Counted from the stretch's first letter, positions 34,753 through 45,400 are shown. The stretch: DNA of 64,000 bases from Asticcacaulis tiandongensis (GCF_006475605.1 NZ_SSBC01000021.1:62001-126000), one strand, 5' to 3'. A program made the numbers and translations. Notes: generated by a model from the sequence alone, not told the origin.

Positions 34753-36666
34753 CTATTTCGTAAGCGCGGCATTGCCCCAGGTCACGGGCAATGTCGCTCC
34801 GGCATCTTTCGCATCGCTCTGGACGCGGGCAACCAGTTCGATAAGTCTGACACCCTCAACCGATACAACCATTTTCTCAGTGGCTTCGCCGAAGGCTTTG
34901 GGGCCTGAGCGCGTGAGCAACCGGCCGTCGCCATAGACCTCAAAGATAACAGGCGCATTGCGGTTCACCGCCGTGTCATCGATGCCTACCTCTGCCGTGA
35001 AGCTTTTATAGCCGTGGTTCTGAACCTCCAGACGCGAATTCCCCAGCACACCCAGACCGGTGTCAAAAGGCTTTCCGCCGACACGCAGCGGTTCTCCGAA
35101 GGGTGTACGATCTGCCTGCGCACCGCCCCAGCCGCCATATTGCGGATGATCACCGGGGCCGCGTGAATGCCAGGCGGTCCGGTGAATGAAGGGGTCATGC
35201 TGAGGCACAACAACGCCGTCTTCCGCCGGATTCACATTCCCCGGCTGCTCCGACAGATAAAGCCCGTCAGCCAGTACGCGCTCGCCTGAAACCTTATATA
35301 TAAGCGTTTCCCGCGGCGCGAGCTGAAGCCTTTGCTCGCCCCTGAATTCCGTTTTTTCACCGTCCCACAGACTGGTCAAAGTGATCGTGACATCATCACG
35401 CAATTTCAGATGACCGGCCGTCAGAATGGCGTTGAAAGGCACAAGACCACGATTGAACAGCACAAGGCCCTTTTCGCCAGTGCTCAGGGTTTTTACGAAG
35501 ATTTGCAGATCACCCGACTGATGGGCCAGCACCGCCTGATGTCCGGCAGGGTCCTGATTCAGAGCAACGATTTCGGCATTGCCAAATAAGGCCATCTGTT
35601 CCGGTGTCGCCTTACGCAGATCATAACCGATGATCAGAGGCGCATTCAGTATGGCCCATAGCGCGAAGTGAGAGCGGGCCTCTGTCATATGGTTGCTATC
35701 AAAATCACCGGCACCGATAAACAGCATGTCAGGATCATTCCATGATCCCGGATGGGCATACAGTGCACGGGTGGAGGCGGTATCGAGATTGGTGAGCATA
35801 CGCGACCAGTTGGACGTAATATCATCGCTGGTGCGCGACATATTGCCCATATCCTTGCCCCAGGCCCGAACATCAGCCGACCCCCACAGACAGAGCGAAT
35901 AGACATAATCCCCATCAGGATTATAGCGCTGCAAGGCCTCATCAACCTCGGTATACAGTTCACGCACCTTTGCGATATCGGTTCGCCCCAGCGCGCCCAT
36001 TTCGATCAGAGGCTTAAATTCCCTGTAATTGCCCGAAGTGACATGTTTCGTGTCTGCCCCCAAACCCCGAATGCCGCAGGCATCCACCTTGATGAAGTCA
36101 AAGCCCCATTCTTCGAAATAAAGCCGGATATCTTTATCGACATGGCCATGCAGGCCAACTTCGCGTTCCGCAAGACTGCCTTCGGGCTGATTGGCAAAAT
36201 GGGGCGTATAGACCTGCCCGCACGAATTGCGGCCAATATCCGAATAGATGCCCGCCTTAAGCCCCATCGCATGCAGCCGGTCCGTCAGGGGGCGAAAGCT
36301 CGTCAGGTCATCCGGCCCGATGTTGGCCGAAGGGAACTTGTCGGTACGTATGACCATCCGCCCATCCGATTGCCGCCGCTTCATCCACCAGCCATCGTCA
36401 ATATTTACATACCGGTAGCCAAGTTCCGCAAGACCACTGTCCACCAGTATCTGCGCCGAAGCCAGAACCTTGGTTTCGTCGATATCGCTATAGAACGCGT
36501 TCCAGCTATTCCAGCCCATAGGCGGGACCGGCGCACGGCCGTTGGTGTTGGCGCTCCACTGACCCGTAGGCTCCAGATCAAGCGATTGCGCCATCACGGG
36601 CGTGACTGAAAGAACCGACGCTGCGGTCAGGCTGAGAATGGCTTTGGCGAATCGTGCGGGAAACAT
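34753..36666 (-). CDS. GH27 alpha-galactosidase with C-terminal NPCBM-like domain
   Basis: Exported enzyme of 637 residues removing alpha-1,6-linked galactose from galactomannan-type side chains or oligosaccharides. Signal peptide AILSLTAASVLSVTPVMAQ. The GH27 barrel (about 40-340) has PPMGWNSWNAFYSDI, YVNIDDGWW, the nucleophile Asp in DFIKVDACG, and RTSDDITSNW with the acid/base Asp. A beta-sandwich follows (about 345-450). The last 170 residues carry an NPCBM-like binding module (DTGLGVLGNSRLEVQNHGYKSF, given here within the family pattern). It lies 56 bp downstream of the esterase gene and 77 bp upstream of the double-GH43 gene, so it is part of one operon. Confidence 0.92.
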   Translation of the reverse strand: MFPARFAKAILSLTAASVLSVTPVMAQSLDLEPTGQWSANTNGRAPVPPMGWNSWNAFYSDIDETKVLASAQILVDSGLAELGYRYVNIDDGWWMKRRQSDGRMVIRTDKFPSANIGPDDLTSFRPLTDRLHAMGLKAGIYSDIGRNSCGQVYTPHFANQPEGSLAEREVGLHGHVDKDIRLYFEEWGFDFIKVDACGIRGLGADTKHVTSGNYREFKPLIEMGALGRTDIAKVRELYTEVDEALQRYNPDGDYVYSLCLWGSADVRAWGKDMGNMSRTSDDITSNWSRMLTNLDTASTRALYAHPGSWNDPDMLFIGAGDFDSNHMTEARSHFALWAILNAPLIIGYDLRKATPEQMALFGNAEIVALNQDPAGHQAVLAHQSGDLQIFVKTLSTGEKGLVLFNRGLVPFNAILTAGHLKLRDDVTITLTSLWDGEKTEFRGEQRLQLAPRETLIYKVSGERVLADGLYLSEQPGNVNPAEDGVVVPQHDPFIHRTAWHSRGPGDHPQYGGWGGAQADRTPFGEPLRVGGKPFDTGLGVLGNSRLEVQNHGYKSFTAEVGIDDTAVNRNAPVIFEVYGDGRLLTRSGPKAFGEATEKMVVSVEGVRLIELVARVQSDAKDAGATLPVTWGNAALTK

Positions 36667-36722
36667 CTGGTCACCGTAAAGAAATATGCGTTTGAGACGT
36701 CGGAGGCGGATCAGCCCTCTGA

Positions 36723-37775
36723 TCAGAACTTGAGATGCTCTGAAAAGAACGGCATGACCTTTTCCTCGAAGCGCGAAGACACGCCGCTACCATGGTCACC
36801 GTCATAGACCTCGAACACATGCCTGATGCCGAAGCGCTCAAAGGCTTCATGCAGGGCCGTATTATCCACAATAAGGCTGTCGCGGTCGCCGACATCAATG
36901 GCAATCGCCTTATAACGGCGCAGGTTACGCGTATATTGCGGCACCATGGCCAGAGGCGCATTGGCCGCCCATTCGGCGATTACGCTGTCCTGCACCACGC
37001 CGTCCCTGGTCGGAAGATCGACAAAAAATGGCGGCTTGCCGGGGTTTGGCGACCAGCTTGAGGCGACCGCCAGCGTGGCGCGGATCATGAAGTTGCCGGC
37101 CACGGCCTGTTCTTTGGTGGTGATGTCTTCGACGGTGCGGCCCATTTCCGGACTTATGTCGCGTGCCGACAGGCAGCAGCCGCTCATGGCATAAAGGCTT
37201 GAGAAGACATCGGGATATTTCATACCGATGCGGGTCGTTCCGTATCCCCCCATCGAATGCCCCATCAGCCCACGGCTGTCACGGTGAGCCAGTGTACGGT
37301 ACTTCGCATCGATATGACTAACCAGATCACGGGTAATATAGGTTTCCCAGTCCCCCGTAGTGTCCGAAACGGAATACATGCTACCGCCATGAAGCGTATA
37401 GGCGTTGGGAAAGACCAGTATCATTTCCTTCGTCCCGGCAGCGAAAGCGCTGTTGATCCGGTCTTCCAGCTTATCCGCCTTGAACCAGCTTTCCGGAGAA
37501 CCCGTATAGCCATGCAGCGCATAGACGACCGGATAACGGCGGCTGGTATCGGTGCCATAGCCAGGCGGCAGCACGACCCAAACCTCACGACTGGGGTCAT
37601 TACCCTCCAGATTGCCCTCAAGCGATTTGCCGTGCACCTGAATACGCTCGATAGTGATCCCGTCCGAGACTTTTGGGGCCGCTGTCTGGGCTACGGCCTG
37701 CGATGTCACAAGCGCCGGAAAGGCCACACCTGAGGCCAATAACAGTGCGCAAAGCCCCGCCTTTAATCTGAGCAT
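36723..37775 (-). CDS. Esterase-D-like alpha/beta-hydrolase, exported
   Basis: Secreted hydrolase of 350 residues of the CE1/esterase-D-like group. Signal peptide AGLCALLLASGVAFPALVTSQAVAQ. Core segments are YPVVYALHGYTGSPESW (oxyanion region), the nucleophile elbow GHSMGGYGTTRIGMKYP and the terminal catalytic His in VYDGDHGSGVSSRF. Enzymes of this group remove feruloyl or acetyl esters from arabinoxylan or pectin; which ester is cut here is unknown. CAGGGAG lies upstream of the ATG. It is preceded by a 46-codon ORF 20 bp upstream and followed by GH27, in what appears to be one operon. Confidence 0.87.
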   Translation of the reverse strand: MLRLKAGLCALLLASGVAFPALVTSQAVAQTAAPKVSDGITIERIQVHGKSLEGNLEGNDPSREVWVVLPPGYGTDTSRRYPVVYALHGYTGSPESWFKADKLEDRINSAFAAGTKEMILVFPNAYTLHGGSMYSVSDTTGDWETYITRDLVSHIDAKYRTLAHRDSRGLMGHSMGGYGTTRIGMKYPDVFSSLYAMSGCCLSARDISPEMGRTVEDITTKEQAVAGNFMIRATLAVASSWSPNPGKPPFFVDLPTRDGVVQDSVIAEWAANAPLAMVPQYTRNLRRYKAIAIDVGDRDSLIVDNTALHEAFERFGIRHVFEVYDGDHGSGVSSRFEEKVMPFFSEHLKF

Positions 37776-37795
37776 TCCTGTTCTCCCTGATGTAA

Positions 37796-37936
37796 TTAGT
37801 GTTTGTTCCCGTGGCTGAAATAAGCATTCAGTCGTTTGGCGTCTTCCGGCGTGATGGCAATGACCGCATGCTTCGGATTAAAGCGGGCGCCAAGCCAGAG
37901 ACCCGCACGGACAGATGGGGCGCGCTCACCGTTCAT
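37796..37936 (-). CDS. Small 46-residue ORF heading the glycosidase operon
   Basis: A short open frame reads MNGERAPSVRAGLWLGARF, continues NPKHAVIAITPEDAKRL, and ends NAYFSHGNKH. It has an AGG-type Shine-Dalgarno 6 bp before its ATG, lies 20 bp upstream of the esterase gene on the same strand, and has coding-like third positions. I recognise no family. It has no signal peptide or membrane segment. It could be a real small cytoplasmic protein, a translated leader, or a remnant of a longer gene. The segment AKRLN also appears in frame in the short gap after the GH27 gene (near 34715), which may be chance. Confidence 0.45.
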   Translation of the reverse strand: MNGERAPSVRAGLWLGARFNPKHAVIAITPEDAKRLNAYFSHGNKH

Positions 37937-38349
37937 GTTTAACCTGTTTCAATTATCAGTGCGCTGCCCTGCATTATCTGCCTGTATCTACGGCAGCCGT
38001 TTCCCGGATTATATGTCTGAGTAAATATCAGCCAACACGGCAATGCAACCCATAAATACCATATGTGATCATTATAAATGATCATTTTTTACTGGTTATG
38101 TTCGATAAAGCTCAAAAGCCACAATGAATATGGCCTTATTTGCATGAGAATATCTGAACTTCGGAGCCAGCAACAATTGCCGTCTATTGAGGGGTTAGAC
38201 GCATATACCGATCAATAAAATCGTAGCAGCGGCGATCCATCTGAGCCTGCCAAGGTTGTTACAACGCATAAAGGCCGCTTTTTAGGGGTTTTGTATACTG
38301 AAACCCCGGAAATCAAATGGTCCAGCTATTTGATATATCTGCGGTGACC
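37937..38349. other. Intergenic promoter region, no gene seen
   Basis: These 413 bp lie between the glycosidase operon start (minus strand) and the end of the EAL-protein gene (minus strand). The sequence becomes A+T-rich from about 38040 and contains the palindrome at 38066-38084. It most likely holds the promoter of the small-ORF/esterase/GH27/GH43 operon. I see no RNA gene. Confidence 0.55.
38066..38084. promoter_or_regulatory. Perfect 19-bp palindromic operator candidate
   Basis: TGATCATT-ATA-AATGATCA is a perfect inverted repeat with 8-bp arms, lying about 130 bp upstream of the glycosidase operon. A run of six T follows on the plus strand, but the stem is too A+T-rich for a good terminator. 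An operator for an unlinked repressor or activator is the more likely reading. Confidence 0.5.
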
Positions 38350-40536
38350 CTAAGCCCGTCGCCCTGTGAGCATACCCACGCCGGACAGAAGGCGCTCAAA
38401 TTCGGACGCCCGTACCGGTTTTCCGAAAAGGAAGCCCTGACCCTCTTCGCACCCCTTGTCATTCAGCCAGTCGCGTTGCTGCACCGTTTCGACGCCTTCT
38501 GCAACGACATCCAGTTCGCAACCCTGTGCCATCGCAATCAGGCTCGAGACGATCGCGTCATCCTTCGCTGCCTCGCACATGGTGCTGACAAACGACCGGT
38601 CTATCTTTATACGCGTCAACGGGTAGCGCTTGAGCAGACTCAATGAGCCATAGCCGGTGCCAAAATCATCAAAGGCAATGCCCACACCTGCGGCATGTAA
38701 TTTTTGCAACGGTTCAAGAACGAGATCATCCCGATCGAGAATGATGTTCTCGGTGATTTCCAGTTCCAGCAGGCCGGGTGGCAGATCATATGTCCTGAGC
38801 GCCGTCATGACGCGGGACACGAGATCGTCGGCACGGAACTGCGCGGCAAAGAGGTTGACGCCCATACGAATCTGGTGCCCCTGCCTCTGCCATACCGCCG
38901 CCTGGGCACAGGCCGTGTCCAGCACCCAGGTACCGACGGAAGCCGCCAGAGGACTGACCTCAAGGGCCGGTAAAAACGCGGACGGCAGCAACAGCCCCCG
39001 ATCCGGGTGCCGCCATCTGATAAGCGCTTCGGCACCAACCAGCTTTTGATCCTTGAGACGAATCTGCGGTTGGTAGAAGAGTTCGAACGCTTCGTTCTCG
39101 ACCGCCCTGTGCAACTCGACATCGTACATTCGCCGCGCCTGCGCCGCCATGCGCATGGCCGTTACGAACACGCTGACCGCACCATGGCCGCTCTTCTTCG
39201 CTTCGAACAAGGCGAGATCGGCATTTGCCATCAGCTCATCGGGGTCGGTGGAATGCGACGGACAGATGGCCACGCCGCAGCCAGCCGTGATACGAATTTC
39301 ATTGCCATCCAGTATAATCGGCCTGGCCAGAGCCGCCATAACGTCATTGGCGCCTGACGTGGCGCTGAAAACATCCCCGACACCTGAAAGCAGTACACCA
39401 AACGTATCGCCGCTTATGCGGGATACCAGATCGCACGCCCTCAGCACAGTCTTCAGTCGTTCGCCGACTTCCTGAAGGATGGCGTCGCCTATGCCATAGC
39501 CAAGCGTGTCATTGATATCCTTAAAGCCGTCTATGTCGATCACAAGCACAGACGCTGGCCTGTTTGCCTTTAAATGATCGGCAAGCGCCTCCACAAAAGC
39601 GGTCCGGTTTGACAGGCCGGTCAGGTCATCGAAGTGCGCAATACGCATCAACGCTTCGGCCTGCTGGCGACGTTCGGTGACATCCAGCAGTATTGCTCCG
39701 AAATGAAGCCGGCCGCCCTCCTCCCAGCACGAAGGTGAGAACTCTATCGGAAACCTCGTACCGTCCTGCCTGAGGCCGGTTACCTCCTTCACAGCGGAAT
39801 TGACCGCTGGCACACCGGAGGCAACGATCCGCTCGATGTCCTGACGGAACGCCAACTGATTGCTCTCAGGCATAAGCATTTCGACTTGCCGATCGACCGC
39901 TTCGTTTTCGCTATAGCCGAACATGAGTGTCGCTGCGCGATTCCAGGCGGTGATTTTAAGGTCCTGATCGAAACAGACGATGGCGTTTGGCGAACTGACA
40001 GCAATCTTCTGAAAATCCGACTTGCCCTGTCCGGTAGCCACCTCAAGACGGCGGAGCTCAAGCTTATCGACAGCCAGACTGGCCAGACCTTTCAGGTTCT
40101 CACGTTCCTGTTGCCGGAAAGCCTGCCGCGGCTTCCCGTCGATTACGCATAACACGCCGATGGCATGGCCGTCTGGCGAGCGCAACGGCACGCCTGCGTA
40201 AAAGCGGATATTGGCTGGGCCCGTCACAAGTGGGTTGTCATGAAAGCGCTCGTCGAGATGGGTATCGGGCACGACTAACACGTCATCCTGCGTAATGGCA
40301 TGGGCACAGAAGGAGACGTCACGGCTGTTATCGAAGTCGCCAACCCCATGGTTCGCTGCCAGGAAAACCGTATCGCTTCCGATCATGTTTACCGCAGCCG
40401 CCGGTATGTCGAACATCTGCGCCGCAATCCGAACAACCGAATCCAGACTGGGCAGTGGACTTCCGTCTTTCAGGCCATATTGGTTCAACGCGTGTATGCG
40501 CTGATTTTCGTCTCTGATCTGGCTCGGACAACGCAC
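38350..40536 (-). CDS. GAF-PAS-GGDEF-EAL protein, likely c-di-GMP phosphodiesterase
   Basis: Soluble signalling protein of 728 residues. Order: GAF (about 20-165; NMIGSDTVFLAANHGVGDF), PAS (about 175-300; ITAWNRAATLMFGYSENEAVDRQ), GGDEF (about 310-470), EAL (about 480-720). The GGDEF signature is SGDTF, so cyclase activity is probably lost. The EAL domain keeps EALIRWRHP, ELEITEN and FDDFGTGYGSLSLLKRYPL, so c-di-GMP hydrolysis is likely. GTG start with GGGAGG 6 bp upstream. It lacks membrane segments, so it senses a cytoplasmic ligand or partner. It is divergent from the ECF sigma gene; a link to that system is not shown. Confidence 0.92.
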   Translation of the reverse strand: MRCPSQIRDENQRIHALNQYGLKDGSPLPSLDSVVRIAAQMFDIPAAAVNMIGSDTVFLAANHGVGDFDNSRDVSFCAHAITQDDVLVVPDTHLDERFHDNPLVTGPANIRFYAGVPLRSPDGHAIGVLCVIDGKPRQAFRQQERENLKGLASLAVDKLELRRLEVATGQGKSDFQKIAVSSPNAIVCFDQDLKITAWNRAATLMFGYSENEAVDRQVEMLMPESNQLAFRQDIERIVASGVPAVNSAVKEVTGLRQDGTRFPIEFSPSCWEEGGRLHFGAILLDVTERRQQAEALMRIAHFDDLTGLSNRTAFVEALADHLKANRPASVLVIDIDGFKDINDTLGYGIGDAILQEVGERLKTVLRACDLVSRISGDTFGVLLSGVGDVFSATSGANDVMAALARPIILDGNEIRITAGCGVAICPSHSTDPDELMANADLALFEAKKSGHGAVSVFVTAMRMAAQARRMYDVELHRAVENEAFELFYQPQIRLKDQKLVGAEALIRWRHPDRGLLLPSAFLPALEVSPLAASVGTWVLDTACAQAAVWQRQGHQIRMGVNLFAAQFRADDLVSRVMTALRTYDLPPGLLELEITENIILDRDDLVLEPLQKLHAAGVGIAFDDFGTGYGSLSLLKRYPLTRIKIDRSFVSTMCEAAKDDAIVSSLIAMAQGCELDVVAEGVETVQQRDWLNDKGCEEGQGFLFGKPVRASEFERLLSGVGMLTGRRA

Positions 40537-40792
40537 CCAAAACCTCCCGGTTTGTATGTTTACCTGTCGGACTTCCGAAACCCTATCGGGAATTTATGAT
40601 CGATACCTTAACAACCTGCGCGGGCACTCCCTACCCACAATGCCGGCTGGTGTAGAAGAACATCAAGGCACGGGCCTCCGTGTTGACGAAATGCGACCGT
40701 GTGCTACGCTTTGGGCATAATAAAAAAAGATGAGCGAACGGCCTGCCCTTTCCGGTTACCAGATCAGAAAGCATGCCGGTCAGGAGGGGCTA

Positions 40793-41317
40793 ATGACACC
40801 GCATCCACATAAGACCCCCACAGGGGAAACGGCCTCTCTTTCGCACCTCTATAAGCAATACAACCTCAGTCTGCAAAAGTTCTTCATGCGCCGCGTCAGA
40901 AGTCGTGAAGAAGCGCAGGATATGACCCATGATCTTCTGCTGAAGCTGGCGCGACAGTCGGACATAGAGAAGATGGAAAACCCCGAAGGCTACCTTTTTA
41001 CCGCAGCCTCTAACGCGCTTAAAGATCGCGCACGGCACAACCATATTGCGACACGTTACCTCTCCGAGACCCTGAGCACCGAAAAAAATATTGAGGCACT
41101 TTCACCTGAACGCGTTCTAATTAGTAAACAGTCACTTGAGCGGATAATGCTGGCTCTGGAGAAACTTGATGAAAGAGCGCGAGAGGTATTCATTCTGCAC
41201 AGGCTCGAAAGCATGAAATATGCTGATATTGCCCGCATGTATGGTCTGTCCGTCTCCTCTATCGAAAAGGACATGATCCGTGCTATTGCCCACCTCGCCC
41301 GTTATGCAGAATTTTAA
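40793..41317 (+). CDS. FecI-like ECF sigma factor
   Basis: RNA polymerase sigma factor of 174 residues. Region 2 (about 15-85) has LYKQYNLSLQKFFMRRVRSREEAQDMTHDLLLKL and NPEGYLFTAASNALKDRAR (given within the FecI pattern). Region 4 (about 115-170) has LEKLDERAREVFILHRLESMKYADIARMYGLSVSSIEKDM, a classic FecI helix-turn-helix. I start it at 40793, where AGGAGG lies 6 bp upstream; the open frame extends 21 codons further without a ribosome site. The FecR-like gene follows after 12 bp and a FecA-type receptor after that, the standard surface-signalling trio. Confidence 0.93.
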   Translation: MTPHPHKTPTGETASLSHLYKQYNLSLQKFFMRRVRSREEAQDMTHDLLLKLARQSDIEKMENPEGYLFTAASNALKDRARHNHIATRYLSETLSTEKNIEALSPERVLISKQSLERIMLALEKLDERAREVFILHRLESMKYADIARMYGLSVSSIEKDMIRAIAHLARYAEF

Positions 41318-41329
41318 GGCCTGAGACAC

Positions 41330-42322
41330 TTGCCCTCGAATCTCCCTCCTCTGGCCCTCCCTCCGGACATTCTGACTGCCGCTGCCGACTGGCTGCAAAA
41401 GCGTCAGACAGATGCCTTGTTTGATGAGGTCGCGTTTACCCAATGGCTGGCCGAAGATCCGCGCCATGAAGATGCCTGGCTGCGGGTACAATCCATGTGG
41501 GCAAGCTTCGACGATTACCAGACGGCACCGGAATTGCTGGCCTTACGCACGCGTGTCCTGCAACGCGCCTACCAGCGCAAACAACGCCGGTGGTCTAAGG
41601 GGGAATTGGGTCGCCGCAGCCTGCTGTTTGGCGGCGGCGCGGCAGCCGCAGCGGTTATAGGTGCGGGCCTGTTTCTTTATGGCAGCCATCATCAGACGTT
41701 TTCAACAGGCATCGGAGAGATGCGTACCCTTGTCCTCTCCGACAGATCGCTGATCACACTGGACGCCAATTCCAGACTTATCGTCAGCTATAGCCATGAC
41801 CTGCGACGCCTCGAACTGATACAGGGACGTGCGCACTTCGATGTGGCCCACGACCCTTCCCGACCCTTTCAGGTCGAGGCCCGTCATCAGACCGTGACCG
41901 CTCTCGGTACGGATTTTACCGTTGAGCTCCGCCCGCGCGCCCTGACCGTAGCGCTTTTCAAAGGCAAGGTCAGCGTCGGCGAAGCGTCCGGCAAATTACA
42001 TCAGCTCACCCCGCTTCAGGAACTGAGGTTACACAGCGATCTGCCCGAAGGGTTTGCCATACGCCCCCTGAATGCGACGCAGGATCTGGCCTGGCGTGAA
42101 GGGCGGCTGATTTTTAATAATGAACGTTTGGCAGATGCCGCCGAACGGATGAGCAACTATACGCAAACCCGCATCAGCGTCGACAGGGATGTCGCAGATA
42201 TGAGAATTTCGGGTATGTTCATGGTCGGGCAGACCAACGCCTTTATCGATGCCCTGCAGGCCTATTACCCCCTACAGGCAGACATTTCACCTAATCGCGT
42301 AACTATTCGATCAAGCTTATAA
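41330..42322 (+). CDS. FecR-like anti-sigma / sigma regulator
   Basis: Inner-membrane protein of 330 residues. N-terminal cytoplasmic DUF4880-type segment (AADWLQKRQTDALFDEVAFTQWL), one transmembrane helix (about 102-122; LLFGGGAAAAAVIGAGLFLYG), periplasmic FecR domain (about 130-225; GEMRTLVLSDRSLITLDANSRL, QGRAHFDVAHDPSRPFQVEA) and a C-terminal STN-like segment (SGMFMVGQTNAFIDALQAYYPL). It receives the signal from the receptor's STN domain and controls the sigma factor encoded 12 bp upstream. The start is TTG at 41330, with AAGG upstream; no better in-frame start is nearby. Confidence 0.9.
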   Translation: MPSNLPPLALPPDILTAAADWLQKRQTDALFDEVAFTQWLAEDPRHEDAWLRVQSMWASFDDYQTAPELLALRTRVLQRAYQRKQRRWSKGELGRRSLLFGGGAAAAAVIGAGLFLYGSHHQTFSTGIGEMRTLVLSDRSLITLDANSRLIVSYSHDLRRLELIQGRAHFDVAHDPSRPFQVEARHQTVTALGTDFTVELRPRALTVALFKGKVSVGEASGKLHQLTPLQELRLHSDLPEGFAIRPLNATQDLAWREGRLIFNNERLADAAERMSNYTQTRISVDRDVADMRISGMFMVGQTNAFIDALQAYYPLQADISPNRVTIRSSL

Positions 42323-42461
42323 CAAGAAACGGCCCTCATCTGGTAATATATCCGGCCACAACCGGCCAATCAGATGACAGAAGGCCCAGAAGTAAAAAAC
42401 AAGTTGGCCTGAGTCTGGCGGATGAAACCAGCGACTGACAGGCCAGCGACAGGGATGAGGG

Positions 42462-45400
42462 ATGAAAAACGGGAAGTCAGGCAGCGGCCTTTTCCTGCTG
42501 ACATGCTTTTGCATGTGCAGCCTCTTGCTCCTTGCCTCGCCTGCTACAGCACAGAATACGCGGCAACGTTTCGATATCGAAGCCCAGTCACTCGATCAGG
42601 CGCTGGATGCCTTTGCAGCTTTGGCGCAGACGCCGGTTTTGTTTGATCGCGCGCTGGTTAACAAGCGAAACAGCACCGCCGTACGCGGCCATTTCACAGA
42701 CAAGGATGCCGTAGCCAGATTACTGAGAGGCACCGGTCTGACCTACAGGATCACTCAGGGTGGTGTTATTCTGATCGTGCCGGAACCGGAACCAAAGACG
42801 ACGAAAGCCGCCCCCGCGACGGCTGTGGCCGCCCACCCGGACGAGAGGGACGAATACGAAGAATATATTGAACCTGTCACCGAAGTGGTCGTTACCGGTT
42901 TTCGCACCAGCCTTGGTCAGGCCCTTTCTCTCAAGCGGCACAGTGAAGCGAATATAGATGCGATCTTCGCCGAAGATGTGGCAAAATTCCCCAATACCAA
43001 TCTGGCTGGAGCCATGCAGCGCATACCGTCCGTTACCTTGATCATCGGTGATGGCGGCGAAGGCAGGAACATAACGGTTCGCGGATTAGGCCCTATGTTC
43101 TCACGTGTACGCATAAACGGTATGGAGGCCGCTTCCCAAACGGGGGCCTCTGATAAATTCGGGCCGAACAACAATTCCCGCAGTTTTGATTTCAACGTCT
43201 TCTCAAGCGATATTTTTTCCGCGCTGATCGTTACCAAATCGGCCGTCAGTGATGTCGAGGAAGGCTCTCTCGGGGCGACGGTCGACCTTCATGTGCCCAA
43301 GCCTTTCGATTTCGAGGCAGACAGGGTGATCTCAGTATCGACCCGCACCAGCCGCAATACCATAAGTCAGTTACGGGATGGCCGGGCTTCTGTACTTGTG
43401 TCGCAAAAATTCGGCGGCGGACGCTTCGGCTTACTGGCTACCGCTTCACATCAGAATGGCCATACACGTGAAGTCGGCTATTCGGCTGCGGATATTTTAT
43501 CGGCGGGTCTGAGCGGCAACGGCACAGGCACCGGCGCTGAGGTTCAGCCCTTTTGCACGCCCATGGGTTATCCGGTCATAAGTCCCAATCCGGCCCTTTT
43601 TGTCCCTAAGGGTACAAGCGAACTTTTCTGCTCGACCGGCAACCCCCGGACCGGCAGTCTGTCTGCCTATAAGACGATTATGGATTTACGCAGCCCCATC
43701 GCCCCGCACGTGCCGGCCAGTGGTGCGTTTTTCCCGCGCCTGCCGCGATACCTCAACTCTACACAGCGCGAGATCCGTACGGCAGGAACATTCAGTTTCC
43801 AGTACCGTCCGGACATGGATACCGACATCGGCTTCGACGTAATCTATACCCGTTATGATAATTTGCGTCAGGACAACTATATCGAGGCGATTTCTTTCGC
43901 CCGATCCGCCACCGCAAATGGTCAGCCCATGATGTCCGTAAAAGACATCAGGTTCACCTCTGACGGCTCCCTGCTGTATGGCCTTTTCGACGGGGTTGAT
44001 ATCCGCTCCGAAGGCTTGACGGATAAGTTTTCAACGACCTTCACCCAGTCCAACCTCTCCTTTCGCCGTCGATTTACGCCGACGTTGGAGGTCACCGGTT
44101 TTCTGGGCGCGTCTGACACGGTTTATGACAATCCAAAGCGATTGCAATTGTTTATGGACGCCATTGATACGGTTGATTTCGCAATCGATTTTCACGGCAA
44201 TAACCGTGGCGTTCCACACCTCTCCTTTGGTCCGCTGGATGTGAACGACATCGGGTCGTTCCACTATCAACCGCCGCTGACGGATGGCACGGTTCTTGGC
44301 GGGTTTTCCACACAAAGCAAACCCCTGACCACTACCCTCGTCAATCGCACACTGGCGGCAGATGCCAAATGGACGCCATGGACGTCCTTTTCTATCAAAG
44401 CCGGGTATGAGCATCGTACAGAGGCCTACTCAAGTCGATATTTCAGCCTGATACCTGCGCAAACGCCCGTGCTGTCCAAACTTGATCTGAGCCACATGGC
44501 GATGGGAATATCGGGCCTTGATAAGCTTTGGGGTCATGGCGCACCATCGCGCTGGGTCGCCATTGACCCTGAAAAATGGGCGCAGGCCGTCGACTGGAAC
44601 AGCTTTAAATATTGCAGTCTGGAATGTGGCACCTCTGATAATGACATCAGGGAGACGACATCGGCGGTTTACGCCATGCTGATGTTTGACACGAAGTCAG
44701 TGGCCCCTGTGCCCATACGCGGCAATATCGGGATCAGATACTTTCATACCGACCAGCTAACCATCGGATACATTCCGGTCACGGCCCCGGAGGGATCAGT
44801 TCATCCGTTGACGAGCGAACGGGTCGTGGCTGAGCGCAGTTATCAGGACCTGTTGCCTTCCGCCAATATTGTATTTGATATTTCAGACACTGCGCTTGTG
44901 CGCGTTTCAGCGGCAAAGGTGATATCGCGTCCTGACCTTTATACCCTGACACCCAATGCCGTCGTAAATGCCATTCCCCGTATTGCCACAGTCAACAATC
45001 CGTATCTCAAACCCATTCAGGCGACGACCTTCGACCTGTCTCTGGAGTGGTACTTCTCAGCAACATCGCTGTTTTCCGCAGGCGTATTTCATAAGAATAT
45101 TTCCTCATACATCCAAAGAATAAACAGTCAGGCCACCTTTGAATCCCTGGGCTTGCCGACGTCACTTCTCAATAACAGCAACAGCTTGCCCACCGATATA
45201 TTCACCGTCTCCCAGCTCGCCAACACATCCGGTGGCCCCTTAACCGGTCTGGAACTTAACCTTCAGGCTGATCTGGATTTTCTGCCCGGTTTCTGGAGGC
45301 ATTTTGGTGTGCTCGCGAACTACACCCGTACACAGTCACGTATTAACTATATTCTCTCCAGCGAAAACAGTCTGGCCAGCACAAGCGTGACGGCTGACCT

